Source: Corylus avellana | Taxonomy: Eukaryota > Streptophyta > Magnoliopsida > Fagales > Betulaceae | Assembly: GCF_901000735.1 (NCBI RefSeq) | Contig: NC_081541.1 | Span: forward strand, 7,247,021-7,311,020 | DNA: 64,000 bases | Reading direction: 5' to 3' | In this document: positions 42,141-55,001 of the stretch, piece by piece | Numbering within the stretch: position 1 is the stretch's first letter | Layout of the letters: each line of letters opens with the position of its first letter | Position numbers and translations under genes: made by a program | The notes under the pieces: model-generated | Seen by the model: only the letters and a program-made list of their open reading frames with translations | Told to the model about the DNA's origin: nothing | Database searches by the model: none

Positions 42141-44974
42141 TTAAGGCGAAATTGATGGCTTTACATTCACGATCACATCATCATCAAATCCCTTCTCTTG
42201 ATCCTCCGGCGCATCATTACCACTTTGAATCTGCTTCAAAGCCTCCAAGACCTCATCCATGCTAGGTCTCGTTTCCTTGTCTAGTTGTATGCAATGAAAA
42301 GCCAACTGTGCCACCAAAATGGTCATCCTTTCAACTTCTTTATCCGACTCAAATCCAAGATGTGGGTCGATCAACTCATGGAATGCGGATTTTTCAATCT
42401 TGTTTATGGCCAAGTTAGCCAAGTTAATTTCATGCCTATGCCTAGCTAGATCAACAGCTGGCAGAGATGATATAAGCTCGATTAGAACAACCCCAAAGCT
42501 GTAAACGTCACTTTTAGTAGTAACCTGATAACATTGATGATATTCTGGGTCAAGATAGCCTGGAGTTCCTTGAGGAGCTGTTGAGACATGGCTGATATCA
42601 TTGGGGAACAGCCGAGAAAGCCCAAAATCTGCAACTTTGACGCAAAAATTGTTGTCGAGGAGAATGTTGTTAGTCTTCACATCGCGATGTATGATTTCAG
42701 AAGCATGGAGGTAAGCCAATGCAGTAGCAGTTTCTATGGCAATGCTCATACGAGTAGGCCATGTGAGTGAACCTGGCGTCGCTCGTTCTCCATGAATATG
42801 GTCGGCAACAGTGCCATTGGGAATATATTCATATACAAGAAGAAGTTGACGGCTGCGGTGTGAGGTGCAACCATAAAGGGAGACTAGATTTTTATGGCGC
42901 AAGCGGGTGAGGATTTCAACTTCATTCATGAACTGTGTTACTTGTCTGTAGTTGTGCTCGTATAGGCGCTTGACTGCAACTTCCCGCCCATCACGAAGTT
43001 TGCCTAGTTAAGAGAATTAGCCCATGTTACAAGATGCATGCCAAATCTCTGTTTCTTTCTTTAATTTTCTATTGTTATTCTTTTTTGCGCTTTTGCTTAG
43101 AAAGTTTAAACCGTAATTGAGGTGAGGATGAAAGTGAAACAATGTTGTGTTTATCATCTTACCATAGTAGACAATTCCAAATCCTCCATCTCCAAGTTCT
43201 TTTTCAGTATCAAAATTATTGGTCGCTTTTTCAAGATCGCAGTAGGAGTAAACAGGGACTCCATAGTAGATACTCCCCCCTTCCAGGTCTGATCTTGAGG
43301 ATGGATCAGAATTAGCATTCTTTGCCAGCATGTTTGAAGAAGCATATTTTTTCTTATAATGATGCCGCATAATAAAGAAAGAGCAAATTATTATGAAGAT
43401 GGCTGAACATCCGACACCTAAAGTAGAGTAAAGGAAGGAGTTAAGTGTCAACTGACAAGAAGCAATGGAGGAAATTCATGAGATTGAAAAATTTTCTATT
43501 GAAGGTTACACAATAGAACTTACGCATGAAAGACACAAGTTTGAAAAATTAACTACTTCTTTACAAGTATTGTGATGGCATCCTAATCATTCACGTTTGG
43601 CATTTGAACCTGGCCATCATCTAGGATATAGCCTTGGACAAAAGGAGCCATTAGATGGCAGATGGAAAATTTGCCGTTGCATGAAAATTACAAATTTAGT
43701 GCTCTAAAGCTAAAGCTTTGACAACTAACCACACTCAGTGGAGAAAATAAAAAAGGCTTGGAACTAGCAACTTAGATGTGATGAATAACATAATACTACT
43801 TTAATATGGAATAATTTTATTCCCATAGGCTGTCCAATCACAACTGAGTAACAATTTTCAACAAGAAATCTGATTGAAGAGGTATCTCACCTAATCCTAT
43901 CGCCAGTTGCTTTGTGCGACTCTCTGCAACAGAAGAGACAAACATATATAAAAGATGTTAGTTTAAACAATGAGTAATGAAGTGAAGCAGCAAAATTGGC
44001 AGCCTTTGAATCCCTTAAAAGGGTTAGTAAGAAAGAAATGTCAAAACCCGCTCATATATATGTATCTCATATGGGTTTCATTGCAACAGAGTTAATTATT
44101 ACTATTACTCATAATCTAAAATTGACACTCATCCAAATCAGCTAAAGCTATCGCTTTATAGGAGTCGATTATGGCATGGAACAGACATACTAGCAGCACA
44201 TGTATTAGGAATAAATAAAACGTAAAAAGAAAAATAAAAAGAAATTTGTATGCATTTTCATGATTAATGCATCCGCAAATATTACTGTGTTATTCCTATT
44301 TTTATACCTTTCTTTGCAACGCCACAATAAAGTTTCCCCTCGTCGTTGGGCTTACATTCTTCAGAGACATTCACTTGGAGGTCGAACTTAGCTGTTATAA
44401 GTCCAACCAGGGTATCATCAACTGGACTCGGATTCTTTGGGAGCTGAATAATTGAACATCTAGAAAGAGAACTGGGAACACCAACGCTTGAATCACTATA
44501 GTAGATATTATACTCACCCCTGCAGCTCGTATTTTTAAACTTTGGAGGGGGAGGAATATAGGGATCGCTTTTGCATTTAAAAAAGGTCTGATTGGGTGTG
44601 ATGATTTCAAAAGAGATGAACGAAGAATTGGGAAAACTCAAATTGGTTAAGGATTCGCATCTACGGAAGACCATGTGATCCCAAAGCTCGTTGTCAAACA
44701 TACGTATGGTGGAGTTATTCAGAAAGAAGCCTAGAAATTCATATGGTCTTCCACCGTTCAGTTTGATCATTGGATTCGGAACCTGACAATCTACTATGTT
44801 AACACCGCATTCTGGGTTTGACATATTGGTGAATGGAAAGCCAGTCACGTTCGGATATCGACAGTGAAACTCTGGACATCTTTGGGCGAATCCCCCTTCT
44901 TCTTCTTCTTGAGCCGAAAGAAGCAGCACGAAGTGTGAGAGAACAAAGAAAACGAACAGAAAGACAGAAGCCAT
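42141..44974 (-). CDS. LRK3: LRK10-like receptor kinase, shortened, 605 aa
   Basis: Minus-strand exons 44974-44308, 43923-43891, 43417-43163 and 43003-42141 join in frame (1818 nt). The signal peptide, GUB_WAK-type region, transmembrane segment and kinase with its HRD and DFG motifs are present. Two differences from LRK1 stand out. The ectodomain exon encodes 222 residues instead of 258, and the cysteine-rich part after ...VSEEC goes directly to KPNDEG, losing a CYxRGG..C piece. A stop created within the GGAATC-equivalent codons cuts the C-tail 34 residues early, after the kinase domain. The ectodomain is the most diverged of the set, while the kinase is nearly identical to the others. It could be active, with altered ligand specificity, or an early pseudogene. 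Confidence 0.85.
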
Positions 44975-45065
44975 CCCGAAAATCTCAATTCAGTACCGGA
45001 GAAAACAAAGAACACCACCAACAACTTGTTGCTCTAAATTGAAATAATGTCTTTCCTTGTTTCTT

Positions 45066-45302
45066 GACTATATAACATTTAGTTTCTGAGTTTAACACGC
45101 TAGTTGACTTGGAAATTGGATATGGAAGACTTGCAATATGAGAATAGAGCAAGTCGGGGGTACCCATGTGATAATAATTGACCTGTGCTTTTGGAAATTT
45201 CTTAATACCACAGCCGAAGATTAATTGTACTGATCAGGTGAGGGATTTTCCTACCCATCTTCCTCATGGACCCGCATTTACGAAGACTTGACTCCTTGAC
45301 TC
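45066..45302 (-). promoter_or_regulatory. LRK3 promoter
   Basis: The TATATAG-type element near 45069 and TTGACT cores near 45105, 45287 and 45295 match LRK1. The TTGACC site of the cluster has changed to TGGACC. The promoter region is cut at about 45421, where carrier intron 5 begins. Confidence 0.5.
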
Positions 45303-45420
45303 TTCAAAGCCTCTGAACATCCAAAAAATTTGATGAAAATCAATGCGGCTGGTTTCAATCGTCCAATCTTGATGATGACTAAAACCAAAACGAAAAAGAT
45401 CTCTCATGAGTCACACCCAT

Positions 45421-46906
45421 GTTTTATTTGTTGATTTGCTAGTGATCCCTTTGCCTTAATTTGGTTCCTTTCTGTTACCTATTATTTAATACTCTCATCC
45501 CCTAAATCACCCCCTTTTGTTCCCAAAATCAATTTTTCCATGGATATTTTTCTTTTTGCATATTTATTGAATTGTGGCTGATTAAAGTGGATGTTAGCAT
45601 TGTTTTTATTGGTCGGTAAGAATTCTACCTGTGACCTATGCTACTCTGTCCAGACCTTTTTCCACCAAAGCTAAGACCTAGGGGTCTCAAAATGGGTGAT
45701 AACATTGTCCTATAAGAATACTGTTTTAATTGTGATCTTAAAATCTTAGATATTACCTGATGATTCTGTGCTTGAAAACCTGGTTCAGGAAATGTTGTCT
45801 TTGATAAAATGATGTTTCAATCTATTGCCATGATACGGCTAGTAATACCCATGGTTTCTTGCATTTCACATTTTGTTTCATGTCATTGTGGTGTTGTTCT
45901 GGATGTTCATTTGTTTTTCATTTCCTTGCAGACACAGGGAATGAGGCAGGACGTGGTTCCTTACAAAAGCATGCTTTCTGCTTTGACAAGAATTGCACAC
46001 GAGAAAGGCATTCGGGGATTGTATAGGTAAGTTCATCCTTAATTTAGTATGTAGTATGTAAATTTGGACATATCTAGTATCTGGTTCGCAATCTTTAAAG
46101 CATAGTATGTTTGGCGAGTCAAGCAGCTATCTAGTCTTTACTTCAGCTGGTTATAAGTAATAGTTGATTGGAATGGTTGAGACCCATTCTGCTAATTTGA
46201 CAAAGCAAAATCTTCATGCCCTGTTTTTTTAAGTTGTGATGATAATATTGTGGTTTGATACAGTGGCATTCTTCCTTCATTGGCTGGGGTAAGTCATGTT
46301 GCAATTCAATTTCCTGCATATGAAACGATCAAGAGTTATATGGCAAAAAGGGGTACTGATGGTTTGTTTATTTCTTTGACTGGTTGCATATACCGGAATC
46401 TTGTGTGTTTTCCTACATTTAGTTGGTGCTGATCATATAAATGTGAAATTGTCAGGTAACACAACAGTTGATAAGTTGAGTCCTGGGAGCGTTGCTATTG
46501 CCTCTTCAGTGGCAAAAGTGTTTGCCTCCGTGATGACTTACCCACACGAGGTACATTTGGCTGGACTCTTCTTTTGCTAAACTGCAGTGTATGGCCAATT
46601 GCCCATGAAACTCTTCATTTCCAGTTCTCTCACGCTCTGTTTCTACTGTATTGAAATCCAAATAATCAGGTAGTGCGTTCCCGGTTGCAAGAGCAAGGGC
46701 AGGCCAGAAATACTGAAGTCCGATACACCGGGGTTATTGATTGCGTTAAGAAGGTGTTCCAAAAGGAAGGCCTTCCTGGTTTTTACCGTGGTTGTGCTAC
46801 TAATCTGTTGAGAACCACTCCGTCTGCTGTTATTACGTTTACCAGTTAAGAAATGATTCATAGGTTCTTGGAGCAGGTTATACCTCCCGACAAGAAGCAT
46901 TCATAG
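45421..46906 (+). pseudogene. NDT-3: carrier pseudogene, exons 6-9
   Basis: It begins within carrier intron 5, directly after LRK3 upstream sequence, so exons 1-5 are missing. Exons 6 (45932-46026), 7 (46264-46361), 8 (46456-46550) and 9 (46670-46906) keep length and splice sites. TAA at 46847-46849 replaces the codon for the residue matching Tyr306 of NDT-1, losing the last 19 residues. An E-to-K change occurs in exon 6 (HEKG). It has no start or promoter. Confidence 0.9.
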
Positions 46907-49210
46907 ACCCACCACCAAAACGGATGCACTGGGGGAGAGCATGACAACCTATTTGCGGCAAATCATAAAACCCAATTAACTTAGACCGGCTAACAGCAAG
47001 ACAGTGATTGACTAATTTTTTGTCCTCTGTACCGTTAGGGAAATTTTTTGCAAGAATAAAGATGCTCAATTAGCTTGAATTTGCCCTGCTGAAAAAGGGA
47101 GAAAAATTACACAAAAATAAACTTGTTAGGCCTAAAAATTCTAAACCGAATGTGTAGGTATGTACGTAAAAACTACTTCAATTTTTTTAAAAACATTTTT
47201 GATTGTTAATGTATTTTAGAGGGTGTTTTTTATTTGGAAAAGTGTTGTAATGTAACATAAATGTGAAAATAGTTGGGTATTCGTGTTTTAATTTTGAGTA
47301 TTTTTGTTTTGAAAATAGAAAACAAAATTGAGAAGGGGAATGATTTAATCAACAATGCTGATCATTTGTGTTCAATGAATGATTGAAGAAAAAAAGAAAG
47401 AAAAAAAAAAAAAAGAAGTTGAATTTGTGCCCAAGTATGACATACCTCTAATCCCTCCTTTCCCTGATATTTTCAATCCACTCAGGTAAAGGTAATAAGT
47501 TGGACTGGAAAGTGGCTTAAAGTATTAAAAGCCATTCAAATAATTTCTTATCTGAGCCGTTGAAATTTCTTTTCTGTCACTGTGGGAAATTGAGATGTCA
47601 CCTCAATACGGCAGCAGTGAAGTGACAGTCAAAAGATCCCCCAGTAGGATCAGAGCTAGCAAATCAATTTTCCCCCCGGAGATTCCCTTTAATTTGATTC
47701 GTGAGGTTCGAAGTGAACCTCCAAAATCCAATCAACTGGTCCAAAAAGCCGGCTTCAAACGAGTCAAGCGGAACTGAGATTTAAAGAAAAAAAAAAAAAA
47801 ACTAACTAGCCGGAGAGCTCGCATAACACAAGCTACGTCCTGTAGGTAACTCAATCCTCGAAAAATGACCTCCCATAAATAAAGAAGATGGTAAATTTTC
47901 ATACTTGGGAGGAGGATGAGGGCATTCTTTGCAATAGCCCTGCACCAAAAGTTAGTCAAAGTATGCGTACATTAATTTAAAAGAACAAGTAATGATTTAA
48001 CAAAGTACTAGAGTTAAAGGTTTTGAAACTGAACATTGACTTTGTTAAATTACCTCAATTTAAATTAAATATTTCATGTGTTAAACTTTACTTATTAAAA
48101 AAGAGTTTGAGCTTATATGTGAGAGGAAAAGTTAAAGTAATAATTAAGTGATTACTTCTTGTGCTTTTGGAAAAGATAAATGTTATGAGTATTAAATTTT
48201 TTACCAAGAGGTCGAGGCTTACCAAATTGATGTGTAGCTTATTCATTAGTATTCATTATATTTATTTTAATTAATTGTTTTATTTTTCTTCAATGAATAA
48301 GTTACATATATACTAGTTAGGCAAGCTTCTCTTAATAAAAAATTTAAAACCCATACCATTTCTCTTTGAAAAAAGTGGTAATTTAACAATGCCTAGTCAT
48401 TTTAGCTAAAAAAAAAAAAAAAAAATAGCTGTTATAGTGCTCAAACAAATTTGTTGAGCATGGTACACCCAACAAAATCGAAGGAGATTCTTTCTTTATT
48501 AGATCATTCTCTCCTCTCATTTTAAAAATTATGATTGTTGAAAAAATAATTAAATAAAATAGTGAAGTATTACTAAAATAGAGAATGAGATATACCTATT
48601 TTTTAGTAATTAAAAAAAAAAGTAGTAATTTTTGTAAATAAAATTGAGCTAAAAATTGATGAACAAGTTATACACAATAGTACGTACTAGTGCAAGAGTA
48701 ATTTGGATTTGCGTGAGCATGCCGTATCTTTGTTTCCCTCTTTACGAGGTGGAGGTTTGAAGCTTTTAGGGAGGAAGAGGATTCTCTGGTCTCCCACGAG
48801 CCACAGTCGTAGTACGTAGTCCAAACAACTTTCACTTTCCACGGCTGCTGCTCCACCTTTTGTCCCTAAAGGAAGACGAAACAGGACAACAACACACGCA
48901 CAAATCTAAGCAAAAAAAAGAAGAAGAAGAGCTTTCCGCAGGACTAGAAACGTTGCAGACAATCCTTTGACGAGTAATTAGAAATAGTTCGATCAATTTT
49001 GCACCATTTATGCCCCTTGAATAATATAAAAATTACAACAAACTCACCCAAGTTGCATGGCAAATGGCAATAACACAAATACATCGGACTGATTAACAAA
49101 AATTTTTGAGACAATTTCATGGGAGTCGCATTATGCTCCATCGGAACATAACATATTATGTTCACGAATTTATTACAGGAAATAAATTTAAGTAAATGCC
49201 CAGATGATTA
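46907..49210. repeat. NDT-3 3' flank and M4 left flank
   Basis: The left part copies the NDT-1 3' flank. From about 47881 the sequence copies the M1 left edge (85 onward) without the M1 MITE. No supported gene. Confidence 0.7.
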
Positions 49211-49633
49211 TTACTCCGGAATAGTAACCAGCACGGGGCGCCAAGCCTTTCTCAACAGCGCCCTGTGCCGGAAACCCGTCCAGGCCGGCCTCGGAGACGC
49301 CGTTCCGGCTTTCCAAACGTTCAAACCGCCGCTCACAATCGAACCGACACTCGTCTCTTTCGTGTCTCCGAACGGCGGCGAAGACCCGAAGAGGTCCTTG
49401 AGAGTTTTGTGTCCCTGCGCCGCCACCAAATCCTTGTCCTCCTTCTTTTGCGGAGAACAAATAGGAGGGATTAGTGGGTGAGCCATGCGAGGTGATCGGC
49501 GGCCTAGCAGCATTCGGAGAGTGGTCTTGCGGCGACGGAATTGGACAACAGGGCTCGTCCTCGGGCTTCGCGTGGGGCTCGGCGCCACGCCGCACTGGGT
49601 CGCCAGCAGCTTGAACTTCTGAAGCGTTGCCAT
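49211..49633 (-). CDS. Small basic plant protein S2, function unknown
   Basis: An intact 140-residue frame, nearly identical to S1 (Lys instead of Arg at position 129 and a few silent or non-coding changes). It has the same basic RRRK stretch, KTLKDLF motif and VLVTIPE end. The leader CT repeat is shorter than at S1. The near-identity suggests that M1 and M4 are the most recent pair of modules, or that gene conversion keeps them alike. Confidence 0.75.
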   Translation of the reverse strand: MATLQKFKLLATQCGVAPSPTRSPRTSPVVQFRRRKTTLRMLLGRRSPRMAHPLIPPICSPQKKEDKDLVAAQGHKTLKDLFGSSPPFGDTKETSVGSIVSGGLNVWKAGTASPRPAWTGFRHRALLRKAWRPVLVTIPE

Positions 49634-49774
49634 GTATATATGCCCAGCTGGTTCTTTGCTCTCTCTCTCTCGCCCGTTTTCTCCTCCTGGGTTTCTTGAA
49701 TTTCAGTGGGGTTTGAAATTTGGAGGTGGTTAATAAATGATGGTGGGGGAGTGAGTGAGAAAAGGATGTGATTG

Positions 49775-49965
49775 TTGGGAATGGGTTATCATCTTTTTCC
49801 CTTGAATCACTGATTGGTTTTCGTTTCTTTTTCTTTTCTTTTTTTCCGCAATTTCGAAGCTTGGACTGGGCGGTCGATGGTTGAAGGGTGCATTTTCCAA
49901 GTAAAATTCCTTTTGTATGGGTTCCGAAAAAGAGGCATTCTCCACTACTACTCGCTCGCTTCGGA
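49775..49965 (+). pseudogene. Truncated E 5' duplicate, M4 copy
   Basis: It is the counterpart of 2370-2560, again ending just before the MITE. Confidence 0.5.
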
Positions 49966-49976
49966 TCGATAAAGTA

Positions 49977-50212
49977 TAGAATTTTTTTTAAAAAAGTTTG
50001 AAATTCTCAAATTCATAATTGTTAGTTGTTTATCTTATTTAAACGTTAAAATAAGTCATATTTTAGTATTTAATGAGAAAGTTACGCACCCAGGAAACAT
50101 AAGTTTAGTAACTTCCTTATTAAATATTAAAACATGACTTATTTTAAACGCTAAATAAAATGGATGATTGAAATTTATAAATTTAAGAATCTCAAATTTA
50201 AAAGGAATTCTA
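49977..50212. mobile_element. Foldback MITE, M4 copy
   Basis: It is at the same site and has the same inverted ends as the M1 and M3 copies. Confidence 0.75.
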
Positions 50213-51507
50213 AGAGATCTCAATCCCACTCACTTGTCCCAACTAAGCACTCAAAAGTCATTATTGACCTTCATTCTAACCATCCAAATTATGCCATAAT
50301 TTTTTATTTTTTATTTTTTTTTTAAAGTAAGGTTTATGAAGGTCAAGGGAGCTGAAGATGAGTAATGGCATATTTTATAGGGTCACAAAGTCACACTTGT
50401 AATGCTATACAATTTTGTTGCCGGCCGGCTAAGTAGTTAATAATTGAGATTCCTGAAGATTGTTGGATGAAGAAGATGGAATATTATGTTTCGGCCATCA
50501 CCACAGACTCCACAGGATTTTTTTAACTAGAAAGGAAAAGAAGAGGATGCACATGCATGAGGCTTATCATTGGAGAAATGGAACGAAATACTAAGTTAAA
50601 TGTAACACGCGGGAAAAAAGCAAAGGAGTAAAATTCTAAGTTGAGTGTGTTTCTCAGTAATAATGAGTTGAGCACGATAAAGCTTGTAGGCTTTAGATCA
50701 AAGGAGGCTCAACAGTCCAAGTTGAAAATCGAAAATTTTGAAGTTTCTATACAATCTCGATCGACCGAGATGTTTTTGCCACTTGTCAAATTACTTTTGG
50801 GGAGAGAAAACGGACGATCGAGATTGAATTTAGTGTTCGTATCTCGGTTTGCATACGTAGGATGAGATCGACGGCTGAAAATTTTGTGTAACACTTAACA
50901 CCACTACTTTTCATCTGTTTTTTTGCTTTTTTTGTGCGAAATCTATGGGACATTACTATTATTACTTAACTTTAAGAATAGCGTAATTATAACTCTAAGA
51001 ACAATTATGCTACTTCAGCTTAATATATAGTAGTCCGAAGTTCTTGGTGGGAAGAGTTAGTGAGGATTTTGAGGGGTTTGATTGCTTTTTTTTTAATCTA
51101 AGCAAATACAAACATAGGGAAGGGTTATATAGGGGGATCCTTCCCACTATTGATCCTAATAGAAGAGTATAAGAGGGAGAAAGGGATATGCATATGCTTA
51201 ACGTTGGGAATGGGTTATCAACTTTTTCATTGATTCAGTGATGGGTTTTTGTTTTCTTTTTTTGGCAATTTCAAAGCAAGGACTGGGCTTTCAATGGTTG
51301 AACTTGAAGGGTGCATTTTTCAAGTAAAATTCTATTTGTTTGGGTCTTGAAAAAGAGGCATTCAATCCACTCCTCCCGATTCCCAACTAACCCACAATCG
51401 TTTATACAATTTTCTGGTGGAATCCAGCGCTCTCAAAACAGAGTTGGGTCAATTTTTGCTTGCAATTCCAAGCGAAATCCGCCAAGAAATCCGGTGGCAT
51501 TACAACA

Positions 51508-51641
51508 ATGGAAGGATTGCAATACCTTTCTGAGATACCTGAACGCAGAACTCGCGAACAGTTTCAGATTTTGATTGACGAACCTGTTTATAAGGTTGTT
51601 AAGAAATTCGCTTCCAGAGCAGATATGGAACAGATTGATGG
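51508..51641 (+). other. Orphan first-exon-like ORF E4
   Basis: It encodes the same MEGLQYLSEIPERRTREQ frame as E1 and keeps the G/GTGAGC donor. No downstream exon is seen on the plus strand before LRK4. The product is not recognised. Confidence 0.45.
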
Positions 51642-51857
51642 GTGAGCAACATGTTTAAATACGATAAGACAAAATTTGAAGATTTTGTTGAATCGTAGAT
51701 ATGTTTCTTTAAGCTCCAATCATTGAATGGCTCACTTGGACATTACAACAAACACTAAACAAGTAAAGTATTTAAACATCGATGCATACAATCCACTACT
51801 TATTTAATACATGGTAGAGTGCAAAAAAGCAGTGAAACAAATTATCCGAAATCTCTG

Positions 51858-51858
<1 letters not shown>

Positions 51859-51891
<33 letters not shown>
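51859..51891. repeat. (TA)n microsatellite, intermediate allele
   Basis: A TA run in the LRK4 3' flank, between the M1 and M3 copies in length. Confidence 0.9.
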
Positions 51892-51894
<3 letters not shown>

Positions 51895-52093
51895 TGATAC
51901 TAATAACTCCATTCATATTATGTACAATATTCCCCCAAAACTTTAACCTATCAACGATATGTGCCTTCCATGAACAACACAGAACGAGTAGATGAGAAGA
52001 AAATGAAATTTCAAAGCACACTCATTTGCGTCTGAAGGAGCGTTAAACATATTCTTATCCCTACTCGAAAGCATAGCAGCATGGAGAAGAAAT

Positions 52094-54107
52094 TTAGCTA
52101 CTGATATTAGGTGTAGTAGCCCTCCTAGGCCAATTAGTGTTCACAGAAATTGGTGAAGGTGGCAGCTGTTTAGTCTTCAACAACCCAACCTCATCAGATT
52201 CCGGCGAAATTGGTGGCTTTACATTCACAATCACATCATCATCAAATCCCTTCTTTTGATCCTCCGGCGCATCATTACCACTTTGAATCTGCTTCAAAAC
52301 CTCCAAGACCTCATCCATGCTAGGTCTCGTTTCCTTGTCCTGTTGTATGCAATGAAAAGCCAACTGTGCCACCAAAATGGTCATCCTTTCAACTTCTTTA
52401 TCCGACTCAAACCCAAGATGTGGGTCAATCAACTCATGGAATGAGGATTTTTCAATCTTGTTTATGGCCAAGTTAGCCAAGTTAATTTCATGCCTATGCC
52501 TAGCTATATCAACAGCTGGCAGAGATGATATGAGCTCGATTAGAACAACCCCAAAGCTGTAAACATCACTTTTAGTAGTAAGCTGATAACATTGACGATA
52601 TTCTGGGTCAAGATAGCCTGGAGTTCCCTGAGGAGCTGTTGAGACATGGCTGATATCATTGGAGAACAGCCGAGAAAGCCCGAAATCTGCAACTTTGACG
52701 CAAAAATTGTTGTCAAGGAGAATGTTGTTAGTCTTCACATCGCGATGTATGATTTCAGAAGCATGGAGGTAAGCCAATGCAGAAGCAGTTTCTATGGCAA
52801 TGCTCATACGAGTCGGCCATGTGAGTGAACCCGACGTCGCTCGTTCTCCATGAATATGGTCGGCAACAGTGCCATTGGGAATATATTCATATACAAGAAG
52901 AAGTTGACGGCAGCGGTGTGAGGTGCAGCCATAAAGGGAGACTAGATTTTTGTGGCGCAAGCGGGTGAGGATTTCAACTTCATTCATGAACTGTGCTACT
53001 TGTCTGTAGTTGTGCTCGTATAGGCGCTTGACTGCAACTTCCCGCCCATCACGGAGTTTGCCTAATTAAGAGAATTAGCCCATGTATCAAGATGCATGCC
53101 AAGTCTCTGTTTCTTTCTTTAATTTTATGTTGTTATTTTTTTTGCGCTTTTGCTTAGAAAGTTTAAACTATAATTTTGGTGAGGATGAAAGTGAAGCAAT
53201 ATTGTGTTTATCATCTTACCATAGTAGACAATTCCAAAGCCTCCATCTCCAAGTTCTTTTTCAGTATCAAAATTATTGGTCGCTTCTTCAAGGTCGTTGT
53301 AGGAGTAAACAGGGACTCCAAAGTAGAGACTCCCCCCTTCCAGGTCTGGTCTTGAGGATGGATCAGAATTAGCATTCTTTGCCAGCATGTTTGAAGAAGC
53401 ATATTTTGTCTTATAATAATGCCGCATAATAAAGAAAGCGCAAATTATTATGATGCCTGGACATCCGACACCTAAAGCAGAGTAAAGGAAGGAGTTAAGT
53501 GTCAACTGACAAGAAGCAATGGAGGAAATTCATGAGATTGAAAAATTTTCTAGTGAAGGTTACACAATAGAACTTACGCATGAAAGACACAAGTTTGAAA
53601 AATTGACTACTTCTTTACAAGTGTTGTGATAGTATCCTAATCATTCACTTTTGGCATTTGAACCTGGCCATCATCTAGGATATAGCCTTGGACAAAAGGA
53701 GCCATTAGATGGCAGACGGCAAAATTTGCCGTTGCATGAAAATTACAAATTTAGTGCTCTAAAGCTAAAGCTTTGACAACTAGCCACACGCAGTGGAGGA
53801 GAAAATAAAAAAGGCTTGGAACTAGCAACTTAGATGTGATGAATAACATAATACTACTTTAATATGGAATAATTTTACTCCCATAGGCTGTCCAGTCACA
53901 AGTGAATAACAATTTTCGACAAGAAATTTGATTGAAGAGGTATCTCACCTAATCCTATCGCCAGTTGCGTTGTGTGACTCTCTGCAACAGAAGAGACGAA
54001 CATAAAAGATGTTAGTTTAAAAAAATGAGGAATGAAGTGAAGCAGCTAAATTGGCAGCCTTTGAATCCCTGAACAGGGTTAGTAAGAAAGAAATGTCAAA
54101 ACCCGCT
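52094..54107 (-). pseudogene. LRK4: receptor kinase without ectodomain exon
   Basis: Exons 2 (53981-53949), 3 (53471-53220) and 4 (53061-52094) are intact, giving the transmembrane segment and a complete kinase with HRD, DFG and the normal C-tail (...TTPNISS). Intron 1 runs into the scaffold gap at 54108. Beyond the gap lies carrier intron 4 with a solo LTR, so the ectodomain, signal peptide and promoter are either in the gap or deleted. If the gap hides about 3 kb, LRK4 could be a whole gene. Confidence 0.8.
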
Positions 54108-54207
54108 NNNNNNNNNNNNNNNNNNNNNNNNNNNNNNNNNNNNNNNNNNNNNNNNNNNNNNNNNNNNNNNNNNNNNNNNNNNNNNNNNNNNNNNNNNNNN
54201 NNNNNNN
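54108..54207. other. Scaffold gap of 100 N between LRK4 and NDT-4
   Basis: The left side is LRK intron 1 and the right side is inside a solo LTR. In M2 these two points are about 3.5 kb apart and include the ectodomain exon and promoter, so 100 N is almost certainly a placeholder. Confidence 0.9.
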
Positions 54208-54527
54208 TGAAGAAGATTGTGAGCAAGTAGACGAGTTGTAGGCTTCTCGATCTTACAGAACCAAGGTCTTGCAAAGGGTTGCAAGTGTCCCGAGTGTCCG
54301 TAATCTCTGGATAATCTTTTGATAGTGATTTTCTGAATTTGGCTGCTTCGGAGAGGTTTTACTTTTAAATCAGTTTCTAAAAGGTTTCATTTTCATAACC
54401 AAAATATCTGTGTCTACCTCTTTATTATTTTATATATTTTGGGTGATTGAATTGTTTATTGCTTCATAGTATTAATTCTGCATAAATTGTGATAAACAAG
54501 TTTTTAGAGTCGGCATAGCGTTTTTCA
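54208..54527 (+). mobile_element. Solo LTR in NDT-4 intron 4, left part in gap
   Basis: It matches 21705-22025 of the solo LTR in M2, ends GCGTTTTTCA and is followed by the same TTTCC. It shows the insertion is shared with NDT-2. Confidence 0.85.
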
Positions 54528-54542
54528 TTTCCCTTTTAATAG

Positions 54543-54969
54543 GGAATAGCGGGAATGAACTCACGATTGGTGCACATATGATAGCTGCTGCGAGTGCTCG
54601 AGCTGCCACTGCCCTTTTAACAAATCCACTGTGGGTTGTTAAGACCAGACTACAAGTAAGTTGGGCTTGGGCGTGCTTATGTTTGTAAGTCCCTCCAAAT
54701 ATATAAAAATACAGTATCTTTTTCTTCAGAATTGGCCTGCTCAAGATTCTGTGGAGGGCTGCTAGGAATTGTCATTCAATATCTTTTTGAATAGAGGATC
54801 ATAGGCATCTGAGGCCTGTGGTGATTGATAGATGGAACTAATAATTATTGGATTTGTAAAATCGAAGCCAAATTTGCAAGATTCATTTCACCGTCGCCCA
54901 CTTTTCTTAATGTTTGCATTGCCAACTTATTTTTTGGCTCAAGATATGCTTGCAAATTGCAATGGTTGA

Positions 54970-55001
<32 letters not shown>

